64,000 nt of DNA, from positions 36,708,959-36,772,958 of the forward strand of contig NC_088788.1 in the NCBI RefSeq assembly GCF_949628265.1. Direction: 5' to 3'. Under the pieces are notes generated by a model. That model did not search any database. It saw nothing but the letters and a program-made list of their open reading frames with translations, and had not been told where the DNA came from. This stretch comes from Cloeon dipterum. Its lineage: Eukaryota > Arthropoda > Insecta > Ephemeroptera > Baetidae. Of this stretch, positions 1 through 12,990 are shown in pieces; positions within the stretch are counted from its first letter, which is position 1, and each line of letters begins with the position of its first letter. A program made the position numbers and the translations under genes.

Positions 1-1836
1 TCTCTCCTCTCCAAGTTTTAAATTAAAAAGTCTAAATCTAATCTGCTCAGCGTCATCCCACTTGAAAAATCGATCCTCGTCGCACCGTTAGTCTATTGCA
101 AAACATGACAGCGAACATTACAAGCAAGCAATAAAATTAGCCTCAAAAGCCTTAGAAAATCTTTCACAATTTATGTAAAGAATTGGCTGACATTTTTCAG
201 AGAAAGTTTTCTTAGAAATCGTTATTCTTTCGATTGTAAAATTTGCCGAAGCAGAAAATGCGGACAATCGACCGCGGAGTGAGGACGCCATGCGACATTG
301 GCTCAAGCCTTCCTTTTTGCAGCGCAGCAGTGAGCTAGGTGGCTGAAGCAATTATTGTAATTGCTCTGCTCCACCGTCGTGTCGCAGAGAGAAAGTTAAG
401 TAGCGGGCTCGGCTAAAAGAAGTGCCATTGTCCAGATTGTGCCACACGCACTTAATGTCGCCAATTATGGCCGGCCGGCTTCTCCGATTTTCTTTTTTGC
501 CTGCTGCTGCGGCTAATTTTACGACGCTCTCGATGCTTTACTGCCCAAACGGCCGACACATAAAACTTTTTGCCGGCGTTTATCTGAAACAGATTTACTT
601 TCGGCGGCGGGCGGGTTGGCGTTGGCGGGCAAAAAGCAAATCCTGCCGGAACGAGGCCAGCGGCAGCGCGGTTTTTCTCATTAGTCGAGCCAACGAAAGC
701 GAGATCTGAGCTTTTATCTCCTTCATTATTATGGTTAGCCGCGTTGAGCCGAGCAGCGCGCCGAGAAAATCGAAGCCGCACGTGTGCCGCTCGGCTCGTC
801 GGCTGTTAAAGAATGCATGAAGAGAGTGTAAATATATCTGATATCGCGCGCGCACGCTGTAGAACGCACCTGTGACCACATCATATTGGATGTCTCCTTT
901 ATCAAGGGTGACACGGCACGCCATACGTGGACGCTACCCTTATAATATACGTCGAGCGCCGAGCCCAGAATTTATATTGGTCAATATCAGGGGGGCTAGC
1001 CTAAATTAAAAGTGCCGGCGCGCAGATAAATCACTCTGGTGTCAGAAGCCGTCGTAAATCTGCATTTTTTATGCACTGGAATTCCCACTAAAACTTTTCG
1101 GGCTCTAGCCTGATCGTTTTTAAACTTATCGAGCTCATTTCTTTTAAATTGCTTACTGCTGATAATAAAATAGCCCAGGACAAACAAATAACGGCTTTTC
1201 CTTCTGAGATAATTCAATTTTCCATCCTGTGCATTGACTGATGGACATAATTATAAATAAAATCAGTATCTTTAGGAGGGACGGACTATAAAGTTATCAT
1301 AAAAAACGGAGTGACGCATCCAAGCCTGATAAACAACGAAGCCAATTACTGTCAGCGGCTGCAAACAACATGACGGGGGTTGTGCAACCGGATCGTCAGC
1401 TGTGCGTGGCTCGTTGCATAACATCTCCCGTTGTAAATCGCTCCATACGTGCGGAAAAATCGGTGTCAAGTGCAGCAAAACTGCACTCCATCGATGCCGC
1501 CAATTCAATCAGTGAGTCGTCGGCGTTCTTGTTGCTGCAGACCAAAAAATCAATCAGACTGGAGCAGAGGATTTGATTTTCTTTCCTCTGGGTCTCTCAT
1601 GACGGTGAAAAAAATTAGAGCGATGATGTAGAATTGAAAAATCTTTCAAACGAAGAGGACGCGTAAATCAACCGCACCGCTGGAAAAAAATTCTGATAGC
1701 TTCAGCGGCATTTCATCCTCTTGGAGTTTACAAAAATGGGAATAAATCGATTTCTTATAAAGCTAGAAAATAAAAACATGTGCTAAAATATGCCGATTTA
1801 GACGGTCATTTTTATTCCTAAAATGTATTGGAAAAG

Positions 1837-1864
1837 TATATATATATATATATATATATATATA
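1837..1864. repeat. (TA)n microsatellite
   Basis: Uninterrupted alternating TA, seen directly. It lies about 20 bases before the half copy of the fold-back repeat at 1885-2045. Confidence 0.95.
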
Positions 1865-1884
1865 AGAAAATGAATACTGGCGTC

Positions 1885-2045
1885 AGGGTAGCCCTCGTGC
1901 CACTTTAACTACGCCTGACGGGCTCTGTATTGGTTCAATTTGCAAGATTTGCACACCGTTGGAAAGGCCAAGTCGAGAGCTTCCAGAATATATGTAATTT
2001 GACCTTTCAGAAGCCATCAGGGTGCTCAGGAACGAGATTCTAGGA
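1885..2045. repeat. Half copy of a dispersed fold-back repeat (family 3)
   Basis: The segment with CCACTTTAACTACGCCTGAC, then GGCTCTGTATTGGTTCAATT, then GGAAAGGCCAAGTCGA and CATCAGGGTGCTCAGGAA matches one arm of the inverted-repeat element at about 20715-20995. Only one arm is present here. Confidence 0.7.
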
Positions 2046-4504
2046 ACATTTTACAATGGAAAAGCATGATTTCATTACATTAAATTTTTGCCGAGTTCCT
2101 AATTGTGCTTGAGCGCAGGGAGAAAGATCTTGCTGGAGGGAAAATACGCACAGACACAAACACTCGAAGCTGGCAGGCCTCTCGAGAGTACGTGACCTTT
2201 GACCCGGGAGAATCGAGTAAATACTTTGCAGTGTCTCTCGCTGCTTTTTTATTGCGCCCTGGTGGAATTCGCTCGTTCGGCCTGGTTCCGCAGGGCCATC
2301 AGCGCCGAATAGTTTTGGCCGTCGCCGCCGTCACAGCTATTTGGCCTCGGGGAGTTCTCTCAAAAAAACAAAACTCGGCTAACGAGATTGCAAATCGCCG
2401 CAGACTCGGCGCAAAGTTTAATGCTCTTTGATGTGCGCGCGCTCATTGTTATGCTTAATTAGCTTTTTGCCGGTGACGAAAAACGATTCTAATGTTGATC
2501 CAGCAGAAATGTGCAACTACGCGAATCTGCTTTCTGAACGTGCAGACGAAAAAGCAGAGGATTTGCCGGCTGTGCTGGCAAACACGGTAGTAAATCAATT
2601 CTTTTCTGCTCGCTGAACGCACTTCTTGCCGCAAAAGTTTGGTTGCGGCGGCGGCATGGTGATAAATTCGTAATTCGGGGCCAGCCGGGGGAGAAAAATA
2701 ACACACAAACGCACACAACCACGCAAAAAATGTGCTTGGTAAGTTGAGAGGCCTGTTCGGAGTTTTTCCTTCTTCATATTGTCACATAAGTGGAATGGAT
2801 ATGCCTTGTGATTGATTATGTTACATACATAATGTATATTTCACTTCTTTTAGTGGAGTTTCCCTCAAAATTCGCACACCATTGGATAAATTGCGATAAG
2901 AGGGATCGAAATCAAGGGGAAAAATAATTTATTTCTCGAGAAATTTGACATAATGTGAAATTTACTTGTTCCTCAGTCCTGATTTGAGAGATAAAATGAT
3001 TTTTGTCCAAAAATCTCTACTTTCAATCTTGAAAAATAGAAATGTGTACAAATTTAAAAAAAAATCCATATTGAATGATTGTTGTTGGAAGGCAAAATTT
3101 ACTTTTTGTTGGCCCGTGCCTTTTAGGCCTTTTAGCAGTGCAGAAATACATTCAAAATAAAAACTCCAGCCTTTCTTATTTATTTCGAGCATGGTTTCAT
3201 TTCGTGTCGACTTTTACTTCGCAACAAAGTGACGTCGTTTGTTTATTGACCGGTGTTATAAAATGTATGCACCGAGTCGGCCGACTGGCAGTGCGATGCT
3301 ATCATACAAATAAATTCGTTTCCTCTCTGGTGCATTAAAAATGTAGATTCTATTTTCCGGCCGAACGTGCGAGCGAGCACCGAGCAAATAGCCGTTTCAT
3401 TCCCCCTCCGCTGCTTTCTTCGCCCTGCAAAGGAGCAAAATATGCAGCTCGCGTATTTGCATGCAAGGCGATAATCACAATGCATGCCGGCAGATATATC
3501 AATTTGATGCACTACAAACGAGGTCAGCTTTTTACCAGCTCGGCGTTTCGAATGAAATGTCGGTCGCTGGCTGCAGTTTTTGAGAGCTAAAATTTATCTG
3601 TTTAAATATACTCGAACGTGGAGTGCACAATGTTTGATTGTAAAAATAGACCGAGGTTGGCTGTTGAACTGAAATAGGGATTTTATTGCTGTTCGAATTG
3701 GTACATCGCTAAACCGATAACCGATTATTCGGGGAATTTTTTGTGCAGTTTCTAAACTTCAAAAATTATTTCAACTAAATAAATTTATCGGATTACAGCG
3801 GTTTGTATCGAATTTTACTGACACGATAAACTTGTTTAGAGCAATAATTATGCCTCGGTTACAATGCAGCCATGAATTCGGTGGCACTTGAGCGTAATGC
3901 CGATGCGAATTAATAACGGCTTTTAAGTCATGATGCACTCACGCTGCGGAGCGCGCGCGATCAAAGCGAGTGCTGCGTTAGAAAGAGCAATTACTGGGTG
4001 TCTCTCTAGCGCGCAATCTGTGCGTACACCTGCTGTTCTTCGCCGCCCAAGCAATAATGGATTTAGCCGCTGCCGCTGCCGCGGAGACGCGCGCAGAAAC
4101 TAGACGTTTCTTTTGTAATTGACTGGGTGCGACGACGAAGACGACGGAGGCGCATTGAGCGACTTCCATTTAAGTTTCAGACTTGAGACGGCGCGCGGCG
4201 CGGCACAAAGGAAGTAAAAAGTAGTCGCTAACTTGTTTATTACAATCAAGGTGGAGCGAGTAAGTAGCTGAGCGTTTTCACTCGGCAACACTCCGTCATA
4301 CTTGCTGCCCAACTTTCGAATAATGCAATTACATGCCGCGCCCGGCTATTGTACATTTAATTCGCCCGCCGTCGCTGCGTGTTGTTTGCACTGCAGATGA
4401 ACTGCAGGCCGAATTGGAGGAAAGACGGGCGAGAAACTTTTCGGAAAGCAAACTTTGACTCCCGTCAGTGGCGGATTCGGCGCAAATCGCAAAGTTTCGA
4501 GAGT

Positions 4505-4505
<1 letters not shown>

Positions 4506-4536
<31 letters not shown>
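4506..4536. repeat. (CT)n microsatellite
   Basis: Pure CT repeat of about 31 bases, seen directly. Confidence 0.95.
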
Positions 4537-4540
<4 letters not shown>

Positions 4541-7500
4541 GTCGCGACTTAGAGTTTGTGCAGACGCAACAGTTTGGAGCCCCTGGATAAGTGAAGTATA
4601 TGCAGTCTGCCGCACGCCGCTCATGTGCACGTTGCATACCCTGCGCCTTATCGGCAGCCACTTCAAAGTTTCCCCTTATTTCCTAGCAGCTACTGTTGAT
4701 AAATATATTGACAAAAACAAAAGAAAAGCTCTAAAATTAAACGTGGTAGACATTTTCCACTACCCCTCACTTTTGGTTTTATTGTGAGACGGCGTCAGAG
4801 AGCGTAATTTGCTCAAAGTGAGCGAAGACGGAGAGAAAGTGCAGGCAGCCTGCGTGACCGCCGCTGGTGCCTTTTATTTTTGTGTCTTCGGCAGCAGGCT
4901 CACAAAGAAAATGTACATATTGTGCATGCGGCAAACTTTGGCAATCTCTTGAATGCGCGCACTGCTCCGTGGACAGAATTCCTCAATATTTGACAAGTAC
5001 GAATAATAATGCCAGCCAGCCGTGCGTGCAGACAGACAGAAGAGTGCGTTCTCGCGAGTTTCGATCCGCAGCACAGATGCTGCTGGCGGGATGAGTTTTG
5101 CGTTTTTCGCTAAATATCCTCGCTTTTGTTTCTTTCGCTTAATGCAGCCTTTTCATCAAACCGCCGCCGGCTGCTTCGCAGAATGGAAGGGTTAATCAGG
5201 GTGTATGTGCTCTGCGAGTGGCATACGCGCGGTCGCATCGACCCCAAGCGCACGCAATATCGGTTGCAATTAGCAACGGGGTCGTGGGCACGCAGAAAAA
5301 TGGAGCCGTGTGCACCAGAGCTCGCCATATTACTTTTAGTTCCCAGCCGAGGCAAATAGAGCTGGCATTTATTTCTGGTTCAGGAATGCAGCTGAAGCGA
5401 AAAACGTGTTATCCTCTCATATATCAAGAGAACTTCATTTAAAGAAGCAATCGAATCTGGAACTTGATTTTTGACGGTGCCAATAGATTCTTGAGGCTCG
5501 AATCAATTGGCCGACAATTCGACTCCTCGTGCCGAAAATCAGTGAAAATGTAAAAACCGTTAATTTGGTGTGGCAACAAAAATACCGGCGAACGTTCTTA
5601 TTGGCTGTTTGACATGGCGCTGCTGACTCGGTCCAATCAGATAACTGGTCTCTTCTCTGATTGCATTCTTGTCGCAATTTTTTACTAGGTTCAGACCAAA
5701 GACCGCTTAACTAATGATTTTCACGTGACCACAAACTTTCGGTACGCCGTGTCGAATTTTCGGCAGAGTGCCCAACCTATTTGGACCCCCTCGAAAATCG
5801 ACTGGTATACAGACTAACAAAGAGCGAGCATCATCAAATCTCTGGATTCTCCTCCTTGTAGGATCTTTTCAACAAAACACGCTCTATAGAAGCGTTCGAA
5901 TAAATTGAATGCCAAAAAGCTATCCCTTTGTAGCCACTTTGCAAATCTTTGTCCAGAGACACGGTCTAGCGCCGGCATGCATTAAACACGCAGCAAGCCA
6001 GCCAGCCAGCCCGACGAACGGACGGACGAGCTCGGTACAAAAGTTTCCGTCGAGGGAGTTTATTGGATAGGGCGACGCCAGGCAGCCAGCAAGCTTTCTA
6101 GTTTTAACTTGAATAGCGGAGAAATTAATTAAGGCCCCATTGTTGCAAAATCCCGGCCGCCCTCTATCATTAATTAGCGTGCAAATCACCGAGTGCTGAT
6201 TAAATTAATCTCTTTCCTAGGGTATATTATTGAGCGACACAATGTCTGCGTCCGCACGGCAACAGACCAAGAGTCTCGAGCCAAAAGATGCGTTTCCAGT
6301 GTGTCAGCGCTTATGATAATGGAACAGCGAGGGACCGACTCGCTGCTTTTTCTCCGCGCTGTGTGTATTGTTGTGCTGCAACTCGCTCGGCTGGAAATCG
6401 ATTCCTTATACTCTCTCTCGTTCTTCTCGGGGGCCCTTTCGAGCCTCCCTAATGCAGCCTAATGCATTCAATAAAGACGGCCCGAATGTGCTGCTGCTCG
6501 TCGTCGTGTCACTCGCACACACACATACAATATGCGCCCGGTCAACGCACACACACAGCCATTTATTAATGTTTCGCCCTCCGGCCTGGGCCTGCCCGCC
6601 TGGCGCCGCACGCACTTCAATCTGCACAGCCGCTATCGTAATTCCGCGCCAAATGGCTTTCCTTTAAACGTGCACGACGCCCTCGTTGCTTCTAAAAACT
6701 TTGTTTGCCTGCCTGACGTGGATTACACCTCCCAATGGGCAGAAAAATTCTGGAGAGCTTTAACAGAAATTCGTGCTAGGGATGTGCTAAGAGACAAATC
6801 GTTTGAAATATGAGTCATGACTCGTTGATTTTTTTCTTGCTCTTCAAATCAGGTCAATATATACAGCGAGCCTTTTTGAAAAATTTAAAGCAGCTGTTAC
6901 GCCAGATCCGAGGCACACGTGTCGGGGAGTTTGAGCTCGGGCGGGTCTTGGGTCGGTGCACATTATTCCAGTCATGACTGGCGCGTCTACTTTTCTGCAT
7001 ATAACTAGATAACACAATGGACACTTGTAGCGACAGCAGTGAATAAGTTGGCCCTGGGTCTTGTTTTGTTACAGATTCCGATCACGCCAGCAGCAGGTAC
7101 CCAGCGCTGCAGACGCCACATCAGCGGCCATATTGAGGCGGCATCTGCCGCTCCGCAACCAACCCCACGGCCCCCGTCGCGCCCCTATGACCGACTCTTT
7201 TCTCTGAGGTGCGTAATTCACAATTTTAACCATCCCCTAAAATGTTGTTTGGCAAAAATGGCAAATATTCATGGCACTAATTCTATTGCGGGTCGAGTAT
7301 TTTGCATTTCACATTTTTTTTATTCCGGGAGCGAAATTCGCTGTCGGTATATTCTCGCTTTTATTTAGGCACGAAAAATGCGAAAGCGGATTGCGGAGGG
7401 GATTTGGGTCTCTGGATTTCCGCGCCGGGACTGCGTGTGTATTTTTCATTAAATTATTCATCTCCTGTCTTGCACCGAAATGAAAGCGGCCGGCTCGCCA

Positions 7501-7949
7501 GTCGCCAGGAGATTAGACTTTTGCCGAGTTTTATTGCATTTTCTTAACTAACTGCGTAAATCGCATAATGAAAAAAAAAGGAGAAACTGGTGAAAACATA
7601 ATTTCACGTCTGTGCGCGGTGTTGCGAAAGAAATATTCCTAACCACCGGCTAACAGAAGAGAATAAAGCTGCCCGCTCGTATAGATCCAATTACCTCAGG
7701 TTAATTTCGCTGGGCGTTGTTTTCATTCCCCAGTCGAGAGGAGAAAAATTCAAATTGGTATATAGCGACACGTTTCGGAAGCTAAAAGAGAGAAAATCCA
7801 GTGCGCACCGCGATTTGAGTGCGCACCACGTATGTTTGAATAATTGGTTCGGCGGGCGACTCGCGATTTCAATTCAGCGTGTGCTCGCCTCTAAATTGAG
7901 ACGGCCGGGGCATTCGTTTTATTCTTCTTCCCCGGCCTGGCAGGCACAG

Positions 7950-7951
<2 letters not shown>

Positions 7952-7991
<40 letters not shown>
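7952..7991. repeat. (GA)n microsatellite
   Basis: Pure GA repeat of about 40 bases. A (GT)n tract follows at 8070-8090. Confidence 0.95.
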
Positions 7992-7994
<3 letters not shown>

Positions 7995-8069
7995 AAACGG
8001 AACGGTCCAAATGTTCTGACTGCGCCGGATTTGTGACACGGAATGAAGATTTAAAGAGAACGAGAGCAA

Positions 8070-8090
8070 GTGTGTGTGTGTGTGTGTGTG
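8070..8090. repeat. (GT)n microsatellite
   Basis: Pure GT repeat of about 21 bases, seen directly. Confidence 0.9.
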
Positions 8091-8482
8091 CCATATGTGC
8101 ATGCTCACCGTGTCTGCTCGACTCTGCCTTAAAGTCTCACAGCTTCATACCGGATAAAAAGTACACAATTGTTTTTTTAACTCCAAACATTTGTATCTTT
8201 ATACGAGAACAATTTTGTATACTTTTTTTGTATACTACGCTTTTATCCCGAGGGTTTGCAAGCCCTTTCAGTTTCACCCTGAAAATGGAAATCAATAAAT
8301 TGGGAATTGAATTATTTAAATTCTCTTTCCTTACTTGTTCCAATGGCCTCATGGGGAATTTTTCGCAGATCAAAATCAACCAATAGTGCAATTTTAGTTT
8401 TCACCTGGACTCAAAAACCCCTTTTGAACCATTTGTCTTGAAAAATTAAAAAAATTGTTAAAAAAAGAAGGTTGTGTATAGT

Positions 8483-8875
8483 TTAAAGACCATCTTTGAC
8501 GAATTTTCTGAGCACACCAATCGATTCTTGAGAGTCGAATTAGGTAAAGCGGATATTTTTTCCGACCAAACGTCCAGCACGACGTGCGTAGCACATGTAG
8601 AACTTTTTTCCGCCAAAACAATATGAATGCGAGAAGTGCGCATGCGTCAGAGCTGGTTTTAGCAGTTGCAGAGAGACCACCTGTACGAATGACTTCTTTG
8701 TCAGATCCAGCCAGCTCTGACGCATGCGCACGCCTCGCATTCATATTGTTTTGGCGGAAAAAAACGTTCACACGTCGCGCTGGACAATTTGGACAGGAAA
8801 AATATCCAATTTACCTAATTCAACCCTCAAGAATCGATTGGTGTGCTCAGAAACTTCGACAAAGACGGTCTTTAA
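8483..8875. mobile_element. Fold-back MITE flanked by TTAA (family 1, copy A)
   Basis: A near-palindrome of about 390 bases. The left end TTAA-AGACCATCTTTGACGAA matches the reverse complement of the right end, which finishes ACAAAGACGGTCT-TTAA. The arms are about 170 bases and share internal blocks (GAGCACACCAATCGATTCTT, CCGCCAAAACAATATGAATG, GCATGCGTCAGAGCTGG) around a spacer of about 55 bases. No transposase frame is present, so it would be non-autonomous. TTAA target duplications are characteristic of piggyBac-type elements. A second copy lies at 34500-34852 with its spacer in the opposite orientation. Confidence 0.85.
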
Positions 8876-10681
8876 TGTTTTGGCATCATTTTATTAAATA
8901 GAATTCGAGAAATTCAATTTTGTTTAGCGACACCTCTAAACAAAACTCTGACGAGAACACCCTTGATGTTTATTGACCCCGAAGCAATGAATTGGTGGTT
9001 GCCTCGCTCTAATGAGCGCAATTTAAGTGCCGAGATTAATTTCCCTGCCTGTTTAAGATCGATTACCGAATCTGCTTGCACTGCACATATCAGTAATTTT
9101 CGGAAATTACGTCTCTGCCGGTGCGTGGCGTGGCGTTTTATCAAAGTGAGCCAATTTCCCGCACCCACGGCAAAGACAGGTCCTAAAGGGCGCGTGCAAT
9201 CTATTCCGTCGCGAATTCTCCGGCAGCGCGTGCCGAGCTATTTAGATTTGAATAATAAACCTGGCGTGCGCGTGCGATAGGCGCGCTAACTGCTGATCTT
9301 TAAAGTGCCATTGAGCTTGACATCAAAGCTGACGCGATAAGACACGAGTTTCGGGGCGGCAGCCAGGCATCGCCCCGACGCGCACATTACGCGAAAACAC
9401 ACACGCTCTATTTATTGCACCCTCGCCGCGTATATTATCGTCCAAATGAACGACTGCGGGCGGCCTGATTAATCCCTCATGAGGATTGCCGCTCCGTTTG
9501 CTATTCCTGTGACAGCTTCCACGCTATGACTGACGGCAGCAGCAAATAATGAAAGGCAAATTTTGCTGTTATAATAATTAAAATAGTCACAAATGTTTAA
9601 TTCTTTCGAAAACTCCCCGAGTCCCAATAAGATCCAATGGGCGAACGTGCCTCATTGGAGAAAAGGACCAGTTTATTTTGTTGCCACCCCTGCACCAGAG
9701 GGTCTTTTATTGAATATTCGTCCAGTGAAATCAATTCACTCATGCTGGAAAGGTGCAAAGCAGGAAAGGTGCTTTCGCAATCCTTCCAAAACCGATTGAA
9801 ATCGTCATTGCTATGCAAGAGAGTCAAATGTAGGTGCAAATCAGCCCACACATTCTTACCAACGGCTTGTTTGTGTACGTATCATGTATTTCAGACCCCT
9901 CAACATTAAAACTCAAGCGTGGTAAATGGAGATGAAGACGATACCGACTCTATTAATCAAAGACGCTGCCTGATTGTTGTTCCAGAGAGAATTTCAACGA
10001 GCTATACATGCTCGAAATCTCTGTGCTGGAGGGTTGAATGAGGCCGCACGTTTACAACTAATAGTGCGGCCCAGAACAGCATCCCGTGCGAGAGTGTTTG
10101 CAACTCTGATTGACTCTGTGTGTGTGCTGCTGGGGCTATAGAGAGCAGTGCTAATTAAGCATCTTCATTCGTCTTTGAAATCATCTCACATATATAAGCT
10201 TCAAGCAAGGCTGAAACCAAGTGTTTGTTCAGCTTTGACCTTCTCGTTAATAGGTTTAAACGTTGCTATAGAAATTGCTTGTCACCAAATGGAACCCATT
10301 CAAAGTTATAATCCGTCTCAGAGGATTCGGTTTTCCTAGAAATAAATGGAAGGATTATAAAATAAGTAGCTGGCATAATTTATTTGAAAGAGCATACGTA
10401 CAGCTTACAGGACAATTATAATTGTGATTTTTAGGCTCAACCAGGTTATTGCAGCTAAGTTTAATTTTTTGCGTTAATAAAGGATAAATTTATGCATCAA
10501 ACCACTAGTTGAAAAGTTCTTAAACTCCCTCTTTGCTTTAATCAGTTTAACCACGAAATCCTAGGAAAATTTGGTAATTTAGGAACCTGAGACTTAATAA
10601 TACTCCGCGGAAAGAGCTGATTAGTAAACATCTCTGATATACCACACTCGCAATATCCATTTTCGAGCGATCGATAGGCAG

Positions 10682-10685
<4 letters not shown>

Positions 10686-10716
<31 letters not shown>
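10686..10716. repeat. (GT)n microsatellite
   Basis: Pure GT repeat of about 31 bases, seen directly. Confidence 0.95.
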
Positions 10717-10720
<4 letters not shown>

Positions 10721-12627
10721 AGGAGACGTGTTTGTTCTCCACCAGACAAACAGGCTTAGCAGCGGATAATCCATCGACGAGCGTACACGTCTGAACCACT
10801 TGGCAATGCTGATGTGGCTCTGCTTGTGACTTGAACGCAAAATCCCTGTGCATTATTTTTAATCCAATTATCTACTCCACTAAAAGTGTTGTTGCATTGT
10901 TAAAGTTTGCCAGCGTCCGACAATAAAAACTGCACTTGATAGTTAGTGCAATTTGCAATTCATAGGCGATGCTCTCAACTTGCACAAACTTTAGAAGTTT
11001 TGAACAAGTTCAGAGTCGATTTTTTTCTATTAATGCATAGATAAAAGGCTTGTCTAGAAGTTCTAAATTTTATCAAAATGAAAAATAACAACTATCAATT
11101 CGAATGAAGAGAAGAAAAAAATGTAGACCATTTGGCAGTAATTCACATGACGAGGGCGTTTTTGTGTGTGCTCAGCCCTTGGTTCATCACGCATACACGG
11201 CGCAAAATTATGTTTGTCCAAGATTTTCCTTGCCTGCGGAGAAAAAGCAAGCACCTCTGGCGAGTACGTTACGCGCGTATATGCATGCGTGCGTCGAAGA
11301 GAGCAATCTTCCTGAAAAACTTTTTTAAATTGATTTCGTCAGCACGGGGAGCAATCACATTTCATCTTTCTCTCTTGGGTGAGGAGAACGAACGAAAACA
11401 GAGATTGCCAATTTCCAGCCGCGCGCACTCTCGCCCCGAATGAGAAAATAAAAAAAGGGGGGAAATGCTGAGCAAACTCGCCACAAGCAGTGCAAACGGT
11501 TCTTTCGGCTTCAGGTGGACCAACTAATAATAGGGCTTCAGGTGGTATATTTTGGAGCAAAATTCATTTCATCGTCATATTAATAATAATTCCTTTATTT
11601 AACTTATGGCACGTCAGCACCTGATCTATTTTGTTGTGATTCGATTATGTATTTTAAAATTGAGATTTGACATCAGGCCAACAAATAAAATACAATTTGC
11701 ATTGTTGACTAAAGCCAGTAGTTCATTGAGTTTATTGTTGGTCAACGGTTTATCTCTTAATGTAGTCAGGACCAAAGAACAATTGCCCAATTTCCCGAAA
11801 AACTGGTCGGTTCTCCTTATTTGTAGAATTTTTTACAAATTATCTCTCTGTAAATTTTTTTGCTTTAAATAAACAGTCGCGATCATGAGAGATTCATTTA
11901 TGACGCGGGCAATAATTCGTTGAAGCCCTTGTTTTCATTTAAATGAAATTCAAAATAATTTCGTGTTTGGCACAAATTGCCGCGGTCGCATTTGCACGCG
12001 TCACAATTAAAATCAACATGTGAAGCGGCCGGGCGCACTTTTGGCACCCGCGAGTCTCGCTGCGCATGTAAAACATGACAAAAAGCGCATTGCGCTGCAC
12101 GAGTGGCGGGCGAGCGATAAATTAGTCCAGCGGGGGCCCCTGGGGGCGGCGGGTTGCGCGCAATTAATAGTGCGTGCACCATTTGACATGCATGTTCTGT
12201 TTACTCATTCGCAGCGAGAGCGAGAGGAAAAGTTGGCCGCAGATGAGCAAACAAAACTGGAGCCGATTTGCTTTAGTGCGCGCGCTGTTTTCACCGAATA
12301 AAATGCAGCCGACTGTAAACACGGAGAGCACCCTCGACGCGGCCAATTAGTCATCAATCCATTTTATTCGCGGCTGCCGCTGCGAAAAAGTGATCAATCA
12401 ATTTAATTGCCGCTCGCGGAGACCAACAAATTTACTTTGTGCGCGCCAAAAAAAATATTGATGACTTTGTAAAGCGCTGTTTTTATTTTCGCGCTCGCGG
12501 CAAACATGATTCATTTTTATTTTGGTTCGCGCTCAGCTAAACACGGTTGAGAAATTTAGATGTTAATATTTGGCATTTTATCAGAGGAATTAATTTGGAA
12601 ACTCCCCAGGTGGTAAAAAAACGCCTT

Positions 12628-12990
12628 ATTTTTTTCTAAATATGTTTACACGCCCAAATCTCAGATTCTAATTGTTATATTTTCAAAAACTGCACACCAC
12701 TAGACTAGTCTCAACCTCACTTAGATAGCCGAAGTAACCTAAGGGTTTCAACCCTTCAACCCCCTTTTTGAACCTTAAAGAACTTGAATACTATAGATTA
12801 TTTCCACGTAAAGTAAATTATTTTTTCATCAAATCTTTATAGCTTCTAATTGTCAGATTTTCAAAGGGTTTTCAAAGATTGGCACCCTTAAACTACTTCG
12901 GCTGTTTAGGGTAGGTTGACACTAGTCTAGCGATGGTTGGTTATTGAAAATGTGACAGTTAACCTGAGATTTGGGCGTTTAAACATTTTT
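12628..12990. repeat. Inverted pair of dispersed repeat family 2
   Basis: The left half reads ACGCCCAAATCTCAGATTCT, then CACCACTAGACTAGTCTCAA, then TAGATAGCCGAAG. The right half is its diverged reverse complement (CTTCGGCTGTTTAGGGTAGG, GACACTAGTCTAGCGATGG, CTGAGATTTGGGCGTTTA). The two face each other across about 100 bases, so the whole can fold back. Related copies recur at many sites in the window. Confidence 0.75.

Noticed and set aside
5430-5680. Possible third copy of the TTAA fold-back element
   Set aside because: Only short stretches (for example CCAATAGATTCTTGAG) resemble the element; the ends and TTAA flanks are missing.
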